Shown: positions 1 to 8,575, counted from the stretch's first letter. The stretch is DNA of 64,000 nt from SHLQ01 sp964562985 (GCA_964562985.1 CAZLWE010000005.1:32722-96721), one strand, 5' to 3'. The notes: generated from the letters alone by a model not told the origin. Translations and numbers: made by a program.

Positions 1-505
1 CTCCCATCGGGAGCGCCAGGAGCCGGAGGATATTGCCCACCGCAGGACGAGACTTACCAACTCGCTTCGCGATCTTTGCTTGGGTAAAGCCGAAGTCGTC
101 CACAAGCTGCTGATACGCCGCAGCCTCTTCGAGCGCGTTGAGGTCTTGACGATGCAGGTTCTCCACGAGCGCCTGTTCAAGGGAGGCCGTATCGTCCGCG
201 TCGCGGACGATCACCGGAATATCTTGCAGTCCAGCACGCTTTGCCGCTCGCCAACGTCGCTCCCCCGCGATCAACTCATAGCTATCACCATCACGGCGTA
301 CCAGAAGCGGCTGAAGCACACCGAGTTCTCGGACGGAGTTCGTCAACGAGTCCAACGTCTCCTCGTCAAAGTGATCTCGCGGCTGATACTGATTTGCGCG
401 GATGGACGACACCGCCACCGTTTGAAAGGTCGCTTCGGGATCATCGGTGACGTCTGACGGAATCAGTGCGCCAAGACCTCGGCCGAGGCCGCTTGGACGG
501 GTCAT
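1..505 (-). CDS. parB: Chromosome-partitioning protein ParB (3' end cut by window edge)
   Basis: ParB is the CTP-dependent DNA clamp that loads at parS sites and, with ParA, segregates the origin region. The visible N-terminal 168 codons begin MTRPSGLGRGLGALIP, the usual ParB opening. They continue with NQYQPRDHFDE, the GERRWRA nuclease-fold motif (CTP-binding region) and a helix-turn-helix reading FTQAKIAKRVGKSRPAVGN. The C-terminal dimerisation domain lies beyond position 1. The ATG overlaps the parA stop (ATGA), so the two genes are translationally coupled. Two perfect parS sites lie about 1 kb upstream. Confidence 0.96.
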   Translation of the reverse strand, partial: MTRPSGLGRGLGALIPSDVTDDPEATFQTVAVSSIRANQYQPRDHFDEETLDSLTNSVRELGVLQPLLVRRDGDSYELIAGERRWRAAKRAGLQDIPVIVRDADDTASLEQALVENLHRQDLNALEEAAAYQQLVDDFGFTQAKIAKRVGKSRPAVGNILRLLALPMG

Positions 506-1368
506 TCTTCTTCTCCTTGATCAGCGGAGGGCTCGCTTGGCGCCGTGCCAGCATCGGAATCTTCCTCGCCCAAATCCAACTCGTTGCCCATCACTTCGTT
601 CGCGAGATCTCGATATGCCTGCGCCCCGCGATTGTCTGGATCAAAGACCGTGATCGGTTGACCATACGAAGGTGCCTCAGAGAGTCGCACCACTCTCGGG
701 ATCACGATCTTGCAGACCTTTTCACCAAAGTGGCTCCGGACTTCGTCGACAACTTGACCGGCAAGCTTCGTTCGAGCGTCGTACATCACCAACACAATCG
801 TGGAGATCTCCAACTCTGGGTTCAGGCTCTTGCGAACAAGCTCGACATTGCGGACAAGTTGGCCGACACCCTCGAGCGCGTAGTACTCACATTGGATCGG
901 AACCAGAACTTCGGTAGCGGCGACCAGTGCATTAATGGTGAGGAGCCCAAGCGACGGTGGGCAGTCGATAAAGACGAAGTCATAGTCATCGGCAATCGGC
1001 GTGAGCGCGTCGATAAGCCGGCGTTCGCGATTGAACCCGGGCACTAACTCAATCTCAGCTCCTGCCAGATCGAGACTAGACGGAGCGACAAAGAGGCCTT
1101 CAACGTCTGCAGCGGGTTCGAGCGTGTCCTCAAGAGGAGTATCCCCTAACAACACGTCGTACATATTCTTCTCGATAGCTCGAGGATTGATTCCGAGCCC
1201 GGTGCTTGCATTCGCTTGAGGATCAAGGTCTATGAGAAGCACCCGGTTGCCAAGCTCCGCTAAAGCAGCACCAAGATTGACCGTTGTGGTGGTCTTTCCA
1301 ACGCCGCCTTTTTGGTTCGCAATCGCAATAACTCGCGTCCCGCTACCTGTTCCCATAGGTTCAGTCAT
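502..1368 (-). CDS. parA: Chromosome-partitioning ATPase ParA (Soj)
   Basis: ParA is a deviant-Walker ATPase that forms nucleoid-bound gradients and moves ParB-parS complexes. The 288-residue product has the deviant Walker A KGGVGKTT at residues 20-27, LLIDLDPQANAS near 45-56 and FVFIDCPPSLG near 130-140. The C-terminal tail (about 30 residues) is acidic. M1 and M5 are both possible starts. Downstream parB overlaps by 4 bp. The 244-bp gap to rsmG on the upstream side carries both parS sites, as is common near actinobacterial origins. Confidence 0.97.
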   Translation of the reverse strand: MTEPMGTGSGTRVIAIANQKGGVGKTTTTVNLGAALAELGNRVLLIDLDPQANASTGLGINPRAIEKNMYDVLLGDTPLEDTLEPAADVEGLFVAPSSLDLAGAEIELVPGFNRERRLIDALTPIADDYDFVFIDCPPSLGLLTINALVAATEVLVPIQCEYYALEGVGQLVRNVELVRKSLNPELEISTIVLVMYDARTKLAGQVVDEVRSHFGEKVCKIVIPRVVRLSEAPSYGQPITVFDPDNRGAQAYRDLANEVMGNELDLGEEDSDAGTAPSEPSADQGEEE

Positions 1369-1446
1369 ATCGACCCTAAGGTACTACCAAAGAACCACCC
1401 GTTGGTGACACTGGAGAGATTTGTGCCGAATTACCCAGCAGATGAT

Positions 1447-1462
1447 TGTTTCACGTGAAACA
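1447..1462. promoter_or_regulatory. parS site 1
   Basis: The 16-bp palindrome TGTTTCACGTGAAACA is an exact match to the bacterial parS consensus bound by ParB. It lies in the rsmG-parA intergenic region, 135 bp from the copy at 1582. Confidence 0.97.
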
Positions 1463-1501
1463 TTTGCGTGTGCTGCTGCCGTGAGCCGGTAGTTCCGCTG
1501 A

Positions 1502-1566
1502 GCACGCAGAGCGAAGCGAACGTGCGATTGGAACCCGTGCCGCCAAAATAGCGAAGCGATGGCGGC
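1502..1566. repeat. Two stem-loops sharing a loop sequence, between the parS sites
   Basis: Two inverted repeats sit side by side. Stem 1 is GCACG (1502-1506) with CGTGC (1521-1525). Stem 2 is GCCGCCA (1539-1545) with TGGCGGC (1560-1566). Both loops contain the same 10-mer AGCGAAGCGA, at 1510-1519 and 1550-1559, exactly 40 bp apart. On the minus strand they could end rsmG transcription, but no T-tract follows. Their role is unknown. Confidence 0.55.
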
Positions 1567-1581
1567 TAAGGCTTCAGATAA

Positions 1582-1597
1582 TGTTTCACGTGAAACA
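1582..1597. promoter_or_regulatory. parS site 2
   Basis: This is a second exact TGTTTCACGTGAAACA parS palindrome, 16 bp from the rsmG stop codon. With the copy at 1447 it gives ParB a bipartite loading zone about 4 kb from the candidate origin. Confidence 0.97.
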
Positions 1598-1612
1598 CTT
1601 CTTGTTCTTCTT

Positions 1613-2224
1613 CTAGAACAAGGGTTTCTTGCGGGCGCCTTTGCGGGGGAGAGACGGGAGTTCTCGCTCCGTTCGTTGAAATCGTAGGTACCGGCCCGCA
1701 TCTGTCGTCCACTCATGATCTCGGGCTAGTCCTGTTGTTTCTTCAACTTCGGTCATTGGCCAGCGAGCATCCATGTCCCCATCAAACGGTTCGCTGGTTA
1801 TGAGTCCCCCTCCAGGGCGAAGGAATCCTGACGCGCATTCTGCGGTGTCCGCTGGTGGGCCAAATGACCGCGCTGTTACCCAATCCGCCGACCCTCGAAG
1901 CGTCGAACGGGCTGCCACTATCGCGTCGCCGGTGTACACCTCGACTCGGTCGCTCAGTGCAAGCCGTCGAATCGCCCGACGGAGCAAGTCCGTCCGTCCT
2001 TCTCGTCGTTCAATGAGGGTCCATTGCGTGTCTGGGCACGCGTCGGCAAGGATGAGCCCGGGGATCCCTACTCCGGTACCGAGATCGACGCAGTAGCCCT
2101 GTAGCGATTCACCCTGGGCCAAAAATGCAATGAACCCCATGGCATGTCGGCCATGGGGTTCACTTTCGCCGCCGATCTGTCCTGCTCGAATACCTTCTTG
2201 CAGAATTTCATCGACGGGCCGCAT
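1613..2224 (-). CDS. rsmG: 16S rRNA (guanine-N7)-methyltransferase RsmG (GidB)
   Basis: RsmG uses S-adenosylmethionine to methylate G527 (E. coli numbering) of 16S rRNA; its loss gives low-level streptomycin resistance in other bacteria. The 203-residue product is of usual length, with the SAM-binding motif VDLGTGVGIPG at residues 46-56 and the HAMGFIAFLAQG segment typical of the family before it. It lies between jag and parA, its conserved place in origin-proximal clusters. Its start is 9 bp from the jag stop, so it is likely co-transcribed with jag. Confidence 0.93.
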   Translation of the reverse strand: MRPVDEILQEGIRAGQIGGESEPHGRHAMGFIAFLAQGESLQGYCVDLGTGVGIPGLILADACPDTQWTLIERREGRTDLLRRAIRRLALSDRVEVYTGDAIVAARSTLRGSADWVTARSFGPPADTAECASGFLRPGGGLITSEPFDGDMDARWPMTEVEETTGLARDHEWTTDAGRYLRFQRTERELPSLPRKGARKKPLF

Positions 2225-2233
2225 ATCGTGAGT

Positions 2234-3235
2234 CTAGGAGACCGGGCGGATCACCACCCGGCGACGAGGCTCTTGTCCCTCGGACCCAGTCTCGACTCCG
2301 TCAACCTCAGAAATAGCATCATGAACGACCTTGCGGTCGGCAGCGCTCATCGGCTCAAGGAGCTTCTCATTACCCGACTCTGCCACTTCGGTTGCAAGCT
2401 TCTGCGCAAACTCTCCCAGAGCCGCTGTCCGTCGCATGCGGTAGCCAGCAACATCAACGCGCAGTCGATCGGTCTTGGCTCCTTCAGCATTTCGCTGCAC
2501 CACCGTGCGAGTGAGCTCCTGAAGTGCGCTGAGCGTGTTGCCCTTCGGTCCGACAAGGAGACCAAGCTCTTCACCGCTGACGGCGAGCTCGATCGCCCCA
2601 TCATCGGCCTCTTCTTCGACCAGGGCAACCGAACCGGTCATCCCGAAGGAAGTCAGCACGCCCTCCAGGAAACCATAGGCAACCTCTTCTTGTTCTTCTC
2701 TAGTTACTGTTGCTTCCATTGTTTCCTTCTTCCCCGAAACCTTCTCGCTGCCCACAGTAGCTGCCGCTGCTGTGTTGCCTGAGCCCTTTTGTCCATCGCC
2801 GTCATTACGATGACCGCCTTGCTTGTTGGCTTGCTTGTTCTTGTTTTGATTCGACGACTTTGAGCCGTTTCCATTGCCGGCTTTCGAACGGTTGTTCTCA
2901 TTCGACTTCGACTTCGCGCCACCGTTGTTGTTCGATGACTTACCCGAGTTTCTATTGTTGCCACCGTTGTTGCCGCCGCCTTGGCTCTTGCCGTTGCGAT
3001 TGCGGTTGCGGTTGCGGTTTCCCCCATTTCGGGAGCGTCGTTCATCTTTCGCGGCAGGCTGGCGAGGTCGAACACGTGCGCGAACCTTCGCCTCAACCTT
3101 TACACGGCCAAAGAGACCCTTTTGCACATCATTGACAACATCGAATTCAGCCTCATCGGCCACAATTCCAAGCTGATCGAGTGCATTGCTCTTCGCCTCA
3201 TCGAGCGTGGTGCCTGATGTGGTGATCCAATCCAT
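2234..3235 (-). CDS. jag: Jag/KhpB-type RNA-binding protein with long Asn/Gly/Lys linker
   Basis: Jag (KhpB, EloR) proteins bind RNA and are linked to cell elongation and membrane-protein biogenesis. Residues 1-55 match the Jag-N domain (DEAKSNALDQLG, then DVQKGLFGRVKVEAKV). Residues about 60-165 are a low-complexity Asn/Gly/Lys/Arg linker. After it come a KH-type domain (VGPKGNTLSALQELTR) and an R3H-like end with the AGYRMRR segment. At 333 residues it is longer than most homologues because of the linker. It starts 3 bp after yidC ends, so the two are in one operon. The neighbouring YidC tail has the same composition. Confidence 0.9.
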   Translation of the reverse strand: MDWITTSGTTLDEAKSNALDQLGIVADEAEFDVVNDVQKGLFGRVKVEAKVRARVRPRQPAAKDERRSRNGGNRNRNRNRNGKSQGGGNNGGNNRNSGKSSNNNGGAKSKSNENNRSKAGNGNGSKSSNQNKNKQANKQGGHRNDGDGQKGSGNTAAAATVGSEKVSGKKETMEATVTREEQEEVAYGFLEGVLTSFGMTGSVALVEEEADDGAIELAVSGEELGLLVGPKGNTLSALQELTRTVVQRNAEGAKTDRLRVDVAGYRMRRTAALGEFAQKLATEVAESGNEKLLEPMSAADRKVVHDAISEVDGVETGSEGQEPRRRVVIRPVS

Positions 3236-3238
3236 TGA

Positions 3239-4405
3239 TTACCTCTTCTTTTTCTTGCGCGCCTTGGGCTCAACATGTGTCCGAGCACTAGCGCTTCGAC
3301 CGCTGGCATTTCGACCTGGAGCAGAACTCCTCGCCTTTACCGCAGTCTTTGATTTTGACGAATTCTTGGCACCGCCGCCCTTGCCGCCGCCGTTTTTGGG
3401 CTTCTTTCCACCGCCGTTGTTCTTGCCACCCTTATTCGAGTTCTTTCCACCGCCGTTGTTGCCGCCGCCCTTGGGCCCCTTCTTGCCACTACCACCCTTG
3501 TTCGAACCGCCATCACCGTCTTGAGGGCCCCTCTTTCCAGACGCTTCACGGTTCTTACGGACCTGCGCTCCCAAGGAATCTTCACCGGAATAGAACTGAC
3601 GAGTGATGTAGTACTGCTGAGCGATTCGGTAGATGTTGGAGACCAGGAAGTAGAACACGATTGCGGCCGGCAACGTGAAGGAGAAGACGGGGAGGAAGAA
3701 GGGAATGATCTTCATCACCATTTCCTGGGTGGGGTTGATTGGCGCTCCGGTTTGGCGACGACGAATCATCTGATGCTGCAGCCAGCCACTGACGCCCACC
3801 ACCAGCACCAAAATCAAGTAGGGGAGGGCGTCGGAGATACCTTGACCACTAAGCACTTCGCTAGCGGAGCGTGAGATATCGAATCCGAGAGCCTCCATGC
3901 GATTCGAGCTCGACAAGTCCGTAAACAGTTGGCTATCTCGGTCCACAAATGCGGGATTGAACTGGTTTAGCTCCGCATTTTCAAAGGTCCCAAGTTCCGT
4001 GTCACTGGTGACGTTTCCGGCGGTCGCGCCGATCTGAAAGCCAATGTTGGTTGCTCGGCGAGTCAACCCAAGAATGACGCGATACAGCACCAAGAAGATC
4101 GGTATCTGGAACAACAGGGGCAAACAGCCACCAACGGGGTTGATGTTGTTCTCTTGATAGAACTCCATCAACTCTTTGTTCATGGCCTCCTTGTCGTCGC
4201 CCTTGCCTCCCTTGTGTTTGTCCTGGATCGCCTTAAGTTCGGGCTGCAACAGTGACATCTGCAGTTGCGAGCGCGTTCCCTTCAGCGTCAGTGGTGTAGA
4301 GATCACCAATACGACGAGCGTCAACAAGACGATCGCCACGACATAGGAGTTGATGCCGTTGAGGTCGTAGAAGAAGGATAGAAGATCCGCGAGGAGATCG
4401 AACAT
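3239..4405 (-). CDS. yidC: Membrane protein insertase YidC/Oxa1 family
   Basis: YidC inserts and folds inner-membrane proteins, alone or with SecYEG. The 388-residue product is the short Gram-positive/actinobacterial type without a large periplasmic domain. Segments include TM1 near 20-40, GGCLPLLFQIPIFLVLYRV near 91-110, a third near 192-212 and a long hydrophobic pair near 238-270. Residues about 290-388 form a very basic Gly/Asn/Lys tail, probably cytosolic and ribosome-binding by analogy with Oxa1. No lipobox is seen. The start codon shares one base with the yidD stop. Confidence 0.94.
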   Translation of the reverse strand: MFDLLADLLSFFYDLNGINSYVVAIVLLTLVVLVISTPLTLKGTRSQLQMSLLQPELKAIQDKHKGGKGDDKEAMNKELMEFYQENNINPVGGCLPLLFQIPIFLVLYRVILGLTRRATNIGFQIGATAGNVTSDTELGTFENAELNQFNPAFVDRDSQLFTDLSSSNRMEALGFDISRSASEVLSGQGISDALPYLILVLVVGVSGWLQHQMIRRRQTGAPINPTQEMVMKIIPFFLPVFSFTLPAAIVFYFLVSNIYRIAQQYYITRQFYSGEDSLGAQVRKNREASGKRGPQDGDGGSNKGGSGKKGPKGGGNNGGGKNSNKGGKNNGGGKKPKNGGGKGGGAKNSSKSKTAVKARSSAPGRNASGRSASARTHVEPKARKKKKR

Positions 4406-4626
4406 CAGTTCGCCTTTCGAACAGGTACGGGGTCATATCCATGACCGCCCCAGGGGTGGCACCGACAAATTCGTTTGACGCCGAGCCACGTCCCACGGCA
4501 CAAGCCATGGTCGGCAATCGCTTCGTCGGTGTAGAGCGAGCACGACGGCGTGTATCGACACGTGGGCGGTCGAGTGACCGACCACGATCGGTACAACGCA
4601 ATAAGCCGTCGCGCGATGATGGTCAT
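4405..4626 (-). CDS. yidD: Membrane protein insertion efficiency factor YidD
   Basis: YidD is a small membrane-associated helper of YidC-dependent insertion. The 73-residue product carries the family's cysteine pattern (PTCRYTPSCSLYTDEAI) and the closing RCHPWGGHGYDPVP motif. I chose the ATG at 4626, one base after the rnpA stop. A TTG at 4653 would add nine residues but would sit inside rnpA. The gene lies between rnpA and yidC, its standard place. Confidence 0.92.
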   Translation of the reverse strand: MTIIARRLIALYRSWSVTRPPTCRYTPSCSLYTDEAIADHGLCRGTWLGVKRICRCHPWGGHGYDPVPVRKAN

Positions 4627-4627
4627 C

Positions 4628-4972
4628 TCAGCCGGTTTCCATTGATTTATCAATGTTTTTCATGGTCTCAACGAGTTGATCACGCAATTCGGCATAGCTT
4701 CGCCGAACGGCACTTGGATATACGACAATCATTGCTGATTCAATGCGGGTTGAGCGGTCACCCACTATCTCGCTCAGCGCAGCTCGCAGGCGGCGCCGAA
4801 GACGATTGCGTACGACCGCGTTACCGACCTTGCGTGAAATCGAGAACGCCACTTGAGGCGAATCTGTTCCGGATCCGGTCAGATATCGAATCCGCAGATC
4901 TCGAGACTTCACGCTGTCCCCATCAGCAAACAGTGTTGCGATGGTTCCGCGATCGGTAATGCCCGAGATCAA
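4628..4972 (-). CDS. rnpA: Ribonuclease P protein component
   Basis: RnpA is the protein subunit of RNase P, which removes 5' leaders from pre-tRNAs. The 114-residue product carries the family signature SRKVGNAVVRNRLRRRLR near residues 46-63 and is very basic. It starts with TTG that overlaps the rpmH stop (TTGA), so translation is probably coupled to L34. The downstream yidD ATG follows the stop by one base. Confidence 0.94.
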   Translation of the reverse strand: MISGITDRGTIATLFADGDSVKSRDLRIRYLTGSGTDSPQVAFSISRKVGNAVVRNRLRRRLRAALSEIVGDRSTRIESAMIVVYPSAVRRSYAELRDQLVETMKNIDKSMETG

Positions 4973-5103
4973 GCAGCCAGCTTGTGCCGACCCTTGCGGC
5001 GCCGGTTTTTGATGATCTCACGACCCGCACGGGTGGACATCCGTGACCGAAAACCATGCTTTTTCGCCCGTTTGCGGACATTTGGCTGATACGTACGCTT
5101 CAT
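4969..5103 (-). CDS. rpmH: 50S ribosomal protein L34
   Basis: L34 is a small basic protein of the large ribosomal subunit. The 44-residue product MKRTYQPNVRKRAKKHGF... matches the whole family, including RSRMSTRAGREIIKNRRRKG. An upstream extension of the frame to 5154 has no similarity to L34, so ATG at 5103 is the start. It is the first gene of the minus-strand block reading away from the origin. Confidence 0.97.
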   Translation of the reverse strand: MKRTYQPNVRKRAKKHGFRSRMSTRAGREIIKNRRRKGRHKLAA

Positions 5104-5445
5104 AACAATCTCCGTACTGGTGGGCGTTAGGCGATGCATACACGCTCGTACCACCGAGGTTGAGCATGTTGTCGAAGTGGGGACGCACCCGCAGCCAACG
5201 CGAAAGAAGAACTTGGCAATACTAGCCCAAACAGCGGCGATTTCAACAGGTCACCCTGTGGTAGGCGCGCGATTCGACAACGAGGAAAGATTCGCGCGAA
5301 TGTCGCGAGCCTCAATAGCGAGAACGCGCGAAATTCCAACAGTTTTGGATGTTTTCCACACCCAGTTGGCGTTGACCGCAAAGCCGCGCGAGGGTTGCAA
5401 GATCCGTTGCTTTCCACACCTGTGGAGAGTGCTGTGGAAAGAGGG
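5104..5445. other. rpmH-dnaA intergenic region, candidate oriC part 1
   Basis: These 342 bp separate the divergent rpmH and dnaA genes and hold no convincing gene. DnaA-box-like sites are TTTTCCACA (5352-5360), CTTTCCACA (5410-5418), TGTGGAGAG (5421-5429) and TGTGGAAAG (5433-5441). The second and fourth form an inverted repeat just before the dnaA start, which also suggests dnaA autoregulation. Matches to the TTATCCACA consensus are imperfect, so the exact origin is not fixed from sequence alone. Confidence 0.6.
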
Positions 5446-6882
5446 ATGACATCTGACATGCGTGACGCGGTCAAACTCTGGGAGAGTTGCTCAGCGCTTA
5501 TTCGCGCACAAGTGTCCGATGCGGTGTGGAATACGACGTTTCATAACATTGAAGCGATCGATCTGACCACCGACGAAATCACGGTTGTCGTTCCGTCTCA
5601 AATCATCAAAGAACGCATAGAAGCCAGATATTTGGCCATTGTGCGAGACGCGATCACCGAAACCCACCGAGGGCCCCTCGATATGTCGCTGCAAGTTCGT
5701 GCAGACGACACGATTGGACTCGATGAGCAAACGCTTCTCGGCCTGGACTCCACCGTCTTGGATCTCACCGAAGACGATCCTCGCCTAGATGTGCAGCTAC
5801 CGGACGTCTCCACGGTCGAAGCCCGCCCTGAGCCCGTCGGTGAACTTCCAGGTCGTCCACCTGTTGGCGGAGACCAGTACACCTTTGACGCGTTCGTTAC
5901 CGGTACCGGTAACCGGTTCGCCCACGCCGCGGCCTTGTCTGTTGCCGAAACGCCCGCCAAGTCCTATAACCCGCTCTTCATCTATGGAGACGCCGGCCTC
6001 GGCAAGACCCACTTGCTCCGAGCTATCGAGAACTACGTCCATACGCACTACCCCCACTTCACCGTGCGATACGTATCAACCGAGACGTTCCTCAACGAAT
6101 TCGTCGACGCTATTCGACAGAACACCACTATCCAGTTCAAACGCCGCTACCGAGAAATCGATGTACTTCTCGTCGACGACATCCAATTCGTTGAAGGTAA
6201 AGAAGGTCTCCAAGAAGAGTTCTTCCATACCTTCAACACGTTGCATCAGGCCAACCGTCAGATCGTCTTGACCTGTGACCGGCCGCCCGATTCGATTCCC
6301 ACTCTGGAAGATCGGCTGCGGAGTCGTTTCAAGATGGGGCTCATCACCGATATCCAGCCCCCTGACGTAGAGACCCGTCTCGCGATTCTTCACAAGAAGG
6401 CTGAAAACGCGAAAGTCGACATTCCCCACGACGTGCTGATGTTCATCGCTGAGCGTGTGACCGACAACATTCGAGAACTCGAGGGCGCGCTTACCCGCGT
6501 GACCGCATTTTCCAATCTCACTGGGGAACCACTGACAATCGATATGTGCCAACGAGTACTCAGTGATCTACTCACGGCCAAACAACCCCGTCAGATCACC
6601 GCCGAGATGATCCTCACCGAAACCGCTGACATGTTTGGTTTCACCATCGATGAGATAACAGGAGCATCACGACGTCGGCCTCTCGTGACCGCACGACAGG
6701 TCGCCATGTATGTCTGCCGTGAAGCCACCGAGCTTTCCTATCCGGCCATCGCCCGTGAATTTGGTGGTCGAGATCACACGACGGTCATCCATGCGGTCGA
6801 CAAGATCACCAATCTGATGGCGGAACGTCGCCAGATCTACGACCAAGTCACTGAGCTAAACGCACGGCTCCGATCGAACTAG
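5446..6882 (+). CDS. dnaA: Chromosomal replication initiator protein DnaA
   Basis: DnaA is the AAA+ initiator that binds DnaA boxes and opens oriC. From the ATG at 5446 the product is 478 residues. Domain I covers roughly 1-80. Walker A GDAGLGKTH lies near 181-189 and Walker B VLLVDDIQF near 241-249. The C-terminal DNA-binding signature GRDHTTVIHAVDKI lies near 442-455. The frame is open from a TTG at 5395, but that stretch holds DnaA-box-like repeats and does not resemble DnaA. ATG 5458 is an alternative start. Confidence 0.97.
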   Translation: MTSDMRDAVKLWESCSALIRAQVSDAVWNTTFHNIEAIDLTTDEITVVVPSQIIKERIEARYLAIVRDAITETHRGPLDMSLQVRADDTIGLDEQTLLGLDSTVLDLTEDDPRLDVQLPDVSTVEARPEPVGELPGRPPVGGDQYTFDAFVTGTGNRFAHAAALSVAETPAKSYNPLFIYGDAGLGKTHLLRAIENYVHTHYPHFTVRYVSTETFLNEFVDAIRQNTTIQFKRRYREIDVLLVDDIQFVEGKEGLQEEFFHTFNTLHQANRQIVLTCDRPPDSIPTLEDRLRSRFKMGLITDIQPPDVETRLAILHKKAENAKVDIPHDVLMFIAERVTDNIRELEGALTRVTAFSNLTGEPLTIDMCQRVLSDLLTAKQPRQITAEMILTETADMFGFTIDEITGASRRRPLVTARQVAMYVCREATELSYPAIAREFGGRDHTTVIHAVDKITNLMAERRQIYDQVTELNARLRSN

Positions 6883-7165
6883 CGCGACTGTTCGCGCGGA
6901 AAGTGTTCACAGGCAGTGGAAAACATGGGGATAACTTCACTATCGCCTGGTCACAAGCATGTGTGCAGCCAACGTCAAACTGTGGAGCTCGCGCAAGTCA
7001 TCCACCGCGCGGATGTTCGATCGACTCTTTTCTGTGGACTCGGTGGACAAACACTGAACGCGAAATCGTTCATTTTCCAGTCAAAAACGACTATCGTCCA
7101 CAATCCACACGCCTATTGCTTCCTACTACCGAATCCAATCCAACTCGATGGAGAAATGTGGACCG
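6883..7165. other. dnaA-dnaN intergenic region, candidate oriC part 2
   Basis: No gene is seen in these 283 bp, which are richer in A/T than the flanks. DnaA-box-like 9-mers include GGTGGACAA (7042-7050), TCGTCCACA (7094-7102), CAATCCACA (7101-7109) and TGTGG cores at 6981, 7033 and 7157. Actinobacterial origins are usually in this interval and use TTGTCCACA-like boxes, so this is the better oriC candidate. Confidence 0.6.
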
Positions 7166-8257
7166 ATGAAATTCCGATGTGAACGTGATGTTCTCCTCGA
7201 TGCACTAAGCACTGCAGGACGAGCTGTTGGTGGTCGCGCAGGCAACGTTGCGCTGAGCGGACTACATCTCGAGCTCGCAGGTGATGAGCTACGAGTAACT
7301 GGATCTGATCTCGACATGACTATCGCCCAATCGGTCGTAGTGGCAGGAGATACCGACGGCATTGTTGTGGCTCCATCAAAGCTGCTCGCCGATATTGTGC
7401 GGGCCCTCGGGCCAGGCGCCGTCGATGTGATTGTTGATGGCGAAGAGATTCAAATCACTGCAGGTCGATCAGAGTTCTCTATGCGGACGATTCCTGCCGA
7501 TGATTTCCCTCGGGTCGGATCACCAGAGGGTGACGAGGTTACATTGAGCGCTGCGGCACTTTCCGATGCGCTAACCCAAGTAGTGAAGGCTGCATCGGGA
7601 GATGACTCTCGTCCAATCCTCACCGGCGTTCTGCTCGCTGCAGAAGGTGAAGGTCTCCGGTTGGTTTCGACCGACTCGTATCGGTTGGCCGTTCGTGATT
7701 TGCCGGGTACGACGGTGCTCGATAGTGACCAGTCGGTTCTTGTTCCATCGCGAGCATTGGCCGAACTAAATCGAGTGTTTGGTGAGAACGACGAGGTATC
7801 GCTGCGCCTTGGTGAACGTGATGCGAGCTTTGAGGTCGGCGGCACCCAAGTAGTGACCAGGTTGATTGAAGGCGAGTTCCCGAATTATCGCGGCTTGATT
7901 CCCGAGAGTTATCCCAACGAGCTCACCGTAAATCGAGCGGAGCTCCTCGAAGCGGTTCGGCGTGTACGACTCATGGCTCAAGAAGCCACCCCAATTCGTC
8001 TGAGCATGCGTGCTGATGCCTTGGAGCTCGTTGCTGTTACCCAAGACGTTGGCCAGGCCCAAGAAGTGCTCGACGCGAGCTACACGGGTGAAGAGTTGAC
8101 GGTTGCCTTTAACCCGGACTACCTGATCGATGGTATCGAGGTCACTCGAGGTGAAGAGGTAGCGCTACAAACCGTGGACCCGTTGAAGCCAGCCGTGATG
8201 CGCGGGGCCGATTCTGAGGACTTCTTGTACCTACTGATGCCCGTTCGCGTTTCGTAG
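7166..8257 (+). CDS. dnaN: DNA polymerase III beta subunit (sliding clamp)
   Basis: DnaN forms the ring that tethers polymerase III to DNA. The 363-residue product beginning MKFRCERDVLLDAL shows the three-domain clamp layout and the C-terminal family ending DFLYLLMPVRVS. ATG 7166 is preferred over 7148 because the residues before it do not match the family. recF, gyrB and gyrA, which usually follow dnaN, do not follow here. The stop abuts the stop of the convergent next gene with no spacer. Confidence 0.96.
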   Translation: MKFRCERDVLLDALSTAGRAVGGRAGNVALSGLHLELAGDELRVTGSDLDMTIAQSVVVAGDTDGIVVAPSKLLADIVRALGPGAVDVIVDGEEIQITAGRSEFSMRTIPADDFPRVGSPEGDEVTLSAAALSDALTQVVKAASGDDSRPILTGVLLAAEGEGLRLVSTDSYRLAVRDLPGTTVLDSDQSVLVPSRALAELNRVFGENDEVSLRLGERDASFEVGGTQVVTRLIEGEFPNYRGLIPESYPNELTVNRAELLEAVRRVRLMAQEATPIRLSMRADALELVAVTQDVGQAQEVLDASYTGEELTVAFNPDYLIDGIEVTRGEEVALQTVDPLKPAVMRGADSEDFLYLLMPVRVS

Positions 8258-8575
8258 TTACGTCTCGAAGCGGGCTGCCGCGGCATCAATCGCCATAGCG
8301 AGAGCAAGATCCAGCTGCGTGATCCCTGAAGGATCATGGGTGAGGAGATCGATGACCACTCGGTTGTACACGTTGGACCATTCGGGATGGTGGTCAATTC
8401 GCTCTGCAACCATCGCAACCTCGGTCATGCATGCGAAGGCGGAGACAAAATCTTTGAACGACACCTCACGGTGTAATTTTCCCGAGACCACATCCCAATC
8501 CGAGTGCAACTCGGCCATTGCCTCAACGATCTCGTCCATTGGAAGTACGGCAGGTCGTGACATGCACACGAGCAT
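8258..8575 (-). CDS. Pterin-4a-carbinolamine dehydratase-like protein
   Basis: This family dehydrates 4a-hydroxytetrahydropterins to recycle the cofactor of aromatic amino acid hydroxylases, or acts in molybdopterin-related roles in bacteria. The 105-residue product has the family motif RIDHHPEWSNVYNRV, then LLTHDPSGITQLDLALA, which supply the catalytic histidines. The start is uncertain: M1 (8575), M5 (8563) and M13 are all in frame. It converges on dnaN. No hydroxylase gene is in the window, so its partner is unknown. Confidence 0.88.
   Translation of the reverse strand: MLVCMSRPAVLPMDEIVEAMAELHSDWDVVSGKLHREVSFKDFVSAFACMTEVAMVAERIDHHPEWSNVYNRVVIDLLTHDPSGITQLDLALAMAIDAAAARFET

Noticed and set aside
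5395..5445. TTG-started N-terminal extension of DnaA
   Set aside because: The added 17 codons fall on DnaA-box-like inverted repeats and do not resemble DnaA.
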